From NCBI GenBank assembly GCA_945900935.1, contig CAMDKT010000261.1, forward strand, positions 1-7,958: 7,958 nt of DNA. The letters run 5' to 3'. The notes under the pieces were generated by a model that was not told where the DNA came from, did no database searches, and saw only the letters and a list, made by a program, of their open reading frames with translations. The position numbers and the translations under genes were made by a program. Source of the DNA: Candidatus Sulfopaludibacter sp. SbA3. Lineage in GTDB: Bacteria; Acidobacteriota; Terriglobia; Bryobacterales; Bryobacteraceae. Below, piece after piece: positions 6,417 through 7,958 of the stretch (position 1 is its first letter; every line of letters starts with the position of its first letter).

Positions 6417-6693
6417 TTCGCAACCTCCTTCATTCTCCGTCTCGCCATGGCCAAGTCATCGGCAGGCGTTTTCTGCGTTTTCTTGATAAACCCGTGCAGC
6501 ACGACGAGCATCTCATCGTGAAAGCACAAGAATCGCCGAGCGCACTTCCCACCAGTGGTCTTCCAATCGGCCAGCCGAACTGTACCCGCATGAGGTCGAG
6601 CCCGATAGCGTGCCGATCAGCTTTATCGAGGCCGCGCAGCCAATCGAGCACCGGTGCCCTGCCCGCTTCCGTGCGGTAAAACCGGACCGGCAT
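6368..6693 (-). pseudogene. Decayed HigB/Gp49-type toxin
   Basis: From ATG 6693 the minus strand reads MPVRFYRTEAGRAPVLDWL, then GLDKADRHAIG and VQFGWPIGRPL, the N-terminal half of a phage Gp49-like/HigB (PF05973) toxin. After about 47 residues the frame is lost. WEVRS is visible in a second frame near 6540-6552. The end of the family, RFLCFHDEMLVVLHGFIKKT then QKTPADDLAMARRRMKEVAK, is in a third frame from about 6532. Roughly 50 bases of the middle are missing, in at least two deletions, including the expected basic SGRIAR segment. The frame-1 reading ends at 6430 with an unrelated 40-residue tail. The normal stop after the last Lys is also lost, so the third frame runs on to TGA 6368-6370. 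Known role: ribosome-associated mRNA interferase; this copy should be inactive. Confidence 0.82.
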
Positions 6694-6731
6694 ATTCTTC
6701 TATTGTTCTTTACTCACCGCGTCTCAAATCC

Positions 6732-6760
6732 AGTATGTATCAAACTTGATACAGTGTCCG
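6732..6760 (-). promoter_or_regulatory. higBA-type operator and promoter
   Basis: TGTATCAAACTTGATACA at 6736-6753 is an inverted repeat with perfect 8-base arms and a 2-base centre. It lies 42 bases upstream of the toxin ATG, where a HigA-type antitoxin would bind. On the minus strand CGGACA (6755-6760) and CATACT (6732-6737), 17 bases apart, are 4-of-6 matches to -35 and -10, so the palindrome fills the promoter spacer. The palindrome is clear; the promoter boxes are weaker. Confidence 0.65.
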
Positions 6761-6769
6761 CTGGATTAC

Positions 6770-6925
6770 CTCCAGCCCCAAGCCCCTACGGACAATGGCT
6801 ACCAGGACGTAGGCGGAGATCGCGATCCAGATCTGGGACTTCACCGCGTTCTCGCTGGTGCCGTAGAACGCCTTGATCCGAAGATGTTGCTTGATCCATT
6901 TGAAGAATAGTGTGATGGACCCCAT
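6770..6925 (-). mobile_element. IS4-family transposase C-terminal remnant
   Basis: The minus-strand frame reads LFFKWIKQHLRIKAFYGTSE, then NAVKSQIWIAISAYVLVAIV and ends near RRGLGLE. This is the highly conserved C-terminal block of IS4-family (DUF4372-type) DDE transposases. The upstream residues that should complete the Y-R-E-K signature are absent: Thr sits where the catalytic Glu is expected just before LFF, and a TAG stops the frame two codons before the ATG at 6925. Downstream, homology ends at 6770 and the frame runs into the toxin operator, stopping at 6740-6742. Only about 50 of some 400 residues remain, so it is a dead fragment. It suggests that an insertion and later deletion shaped this junction. 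Confidence 0.8.
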
Positions 6926-7344
6926 TTCCTATCTGCCGCGAATAGGTTGAGGAGTTCTTCGAGTCGTTCCCCGAAGTGCCTTCGGGATAAACACCACGCG
7001 CCAGATCTAATCCTCCCGCCTTTAGCCACGGCGCCGCGGAATCGAGAATAGGACGGGGCGCGGCGAGGCACCATGTCAGCGGGGAGTTCGGAAGTCTTGT
7101 TTTGCCCCAGGCGCAACGACCGCGCTCATCGATAGCATTTTTCCAGCGTCCTTAACCCTAAATCCGGCGGTTGAGCCGGTAGCAATGGCCTGTCACGCCC
7201 GCGTTTATTGAACGCCGCAACTGCTCCGCGCTTCACTCAATGGGTGAGGGCGAACCACACGCGGCGACCGCGTGGACATTGCAGCCGACCGCACCCCGCG
7301 CCGCCCAACCCGGTCGCCTTGAGCCGGTGGTTGTTTCGCGCCCC
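6926..7344. other. Gene-free stretch of about 420 bases
   Basis: No reading frame here looks like a protein I recognise on either strand. A minus-strand frame up to 7116 is open but Arg-rich, with no family pattern. Visible structure is minor: a hairpin with 7-base arms at 7258-7274 (CACGCGG, loop CGA, CCGCGTG) without a T run; a 10-base direct repeat TTGAGCCGGT at 7171-7180 and 7319-7328; and AATCCGGCGG at 7161-7170, which may pair with the far side of the transposase fragment. It is probably a mix of insertion-sequence debris and the 3' flank of the DUF1501 gene. Confidence 0.5.
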
Positions 7345-7958
7345 CTACGCAAACAGCCCGGGAATGATCTTGCCCCCATTGGCGACCCGGACCGGACGCC
7401 CAATCGAAGATTGGAATTCATGTGCCGGGTCGATGCCGAACCGGCTATAAAGCGTGTGCATCAGATCTTCGGGCTCAACCGGAAAATCGGTGACTTCCGT
7501 AGCGGTTGAATCCGTCGCGCCCAAAATACGGCCGCCCGGAACGCCGCCGCCGGCGAATACCACCGACCAGGCTTTGCAATGATGGTCGCGGCCGGCCCCC
7601 TCGTTGATCTTCGGCGTGCGGCCGAACTCCCCCATGCCGATCACCAGCGTCGTATCCAGCATCCCGCGCTCATGCAGATCTGTCACAAGGCTCGCGAACG
7701 CCTTGTCGAATTCCGGCAAAAGCGCCTTCTTGCAGATGTTGAAGTTGTCACCGTGCGTGTCGTAGTTAAGCCAGCCTTTGGCCACCGTGACAAACCGGAC
7801 GCCCGATTCCACCAGCCGCCGCGCCAGCAGCGCGCCTTGGCCCACCGGCGTGCGTCCATACCGCTCCCGAAGCGCGTCCGTCTCAGCGCCCACGTCGAAG
7901 GCCTTCTTGGCGGCCGGAGACTGGATGAGTTCGTACGCCTTCTTAGTGAACTCATCAA
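7345..7958 (-). CDS. DUF1501 family protein, C-terminal part (5' end outside window)
   Basis: The frame enters the window at the right edge and gives the last 203 residues, ending in TAG at 7345-7347. Hallmarks of DUF1501 (PF07394) are in order: LRERYGRTPVGQGALLARRL, a GVRFVTV strand, YDTHGDNF, LLPEFDKAFASLVTDL, the signature MGEFGRTPKIN followed by GRDHH, an AGGGVPGG loop, GATD, and PVEPEDLMHTLY with FGIDP. The family belongs to the alkaline-phosphatase/sulfatase-like fold; its His and Asp residues (THGD, GRDHH) are candidate metal ligands, but the reaction is unknown. Full-length members usually have a Tat signal and sit beside DUF1549/DUF1553 proteins, so such a partner may lie outside the window. 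The C-terminus looks complete. An internal GTG at 7893 is not a likely start because the family sequence continues upstream of it. Confidence 0.92.
   Translation of the reverse strand, partial: DEFTKKAYELIQSPAAKKAFDVGAETDALRERYGRTPVGQGALLARRLVESGVRFVTVAKGWLNYDTHGDNFNICKKALLPEFDKAFASLVTDLHERGMLDTTLVIGMGEFGRTPKINEGAGRDHHCKAWSVVFAGGGVPGGRILGATDSTATEVTDFPVEPEDLMHTLYSRFGIDPAHEFQSSIGRPVRVANGGKIIPGLFA

Noticed and set aside
6021..6679. Several plus-strand frames over the decayed HigBA region
   Set aside because: The minus strand carries recognisable family sequence in pieces; the plus frames overlap each other and match nothing.
6841..7116. Minus-strand frame of 91 codons upstream of the transposase fragment
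   Set aside because: Arg-rich with no recognised pattern, and it overlaps the transposase remnant in a different frame.
7258..7274. Hairpin downstream of the DUF1501 gene as an intrinsic terminator
   Set aside because: The stem is good but no T run follows on either strand.

Overview
The window looks like an accessory part of a high-GC soil bacterial chromosome. The best taxonomic guess is Acidobacteriota, near Solibacter/Bryobacter. That rests on the gene families present (CRTAC1-like FG-GAP/UnbV propellers, TPR proteins, a DUF1501 protein) and on an intragenic palindrome encoding a PLPDGRGS peptide. It is inference from content, not from a marker gene.

Left edge (1-578, + strand): the 3' end of a ParD-like antitoxin gene overlaps a ParE-family toxin gene. 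The toxin is cut by one in-frame amber codon at 350-352, and the rest of the toxin is still readable after it.

Centre (568-6011, - strand): four head-to-tail genes overlap by 4 to 14 bases and look like one translationally coupled operon. In transcription order they are a short secreted FG-GAP/UnbV propeller protein (4605-6011), a longer seven-loop propeller protein of the same family (2945-4618), a secreted TPR protein (1620-2948) and an epoxide-hydrolase-like alpha/beta hydrolase with a Tat-type signal (568-1623). All four seem to be exported, so they probably act together in the periplasm or at the cell surface. Their substrate is not evident. The first propeller gene shows an internal loss of one calcium loop, a degenerate first loop and a palindromic-repeat insertion.

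Right side (6012-7344): a decayed HigB/HigA-type toxin-antitoxin pair (- strand) has lost its start/stop overlap, the middle of the toxin and the DNA-binding part of the antitoxin, but keeps a clean palindromic operator. It abuts a fragment of an IS4-family transposase. About 420 bases beyond that hold no gene I can support.

Right edge (7345-7958, - strand): the C-terminal part of a DUF1501 protein.

No RNA genes, CRISPR array or convincing intrinsic terminator were found. The most notable things are the tightly overlapped export operon and two independently decayed toxin-antitoxin loci flanking it.
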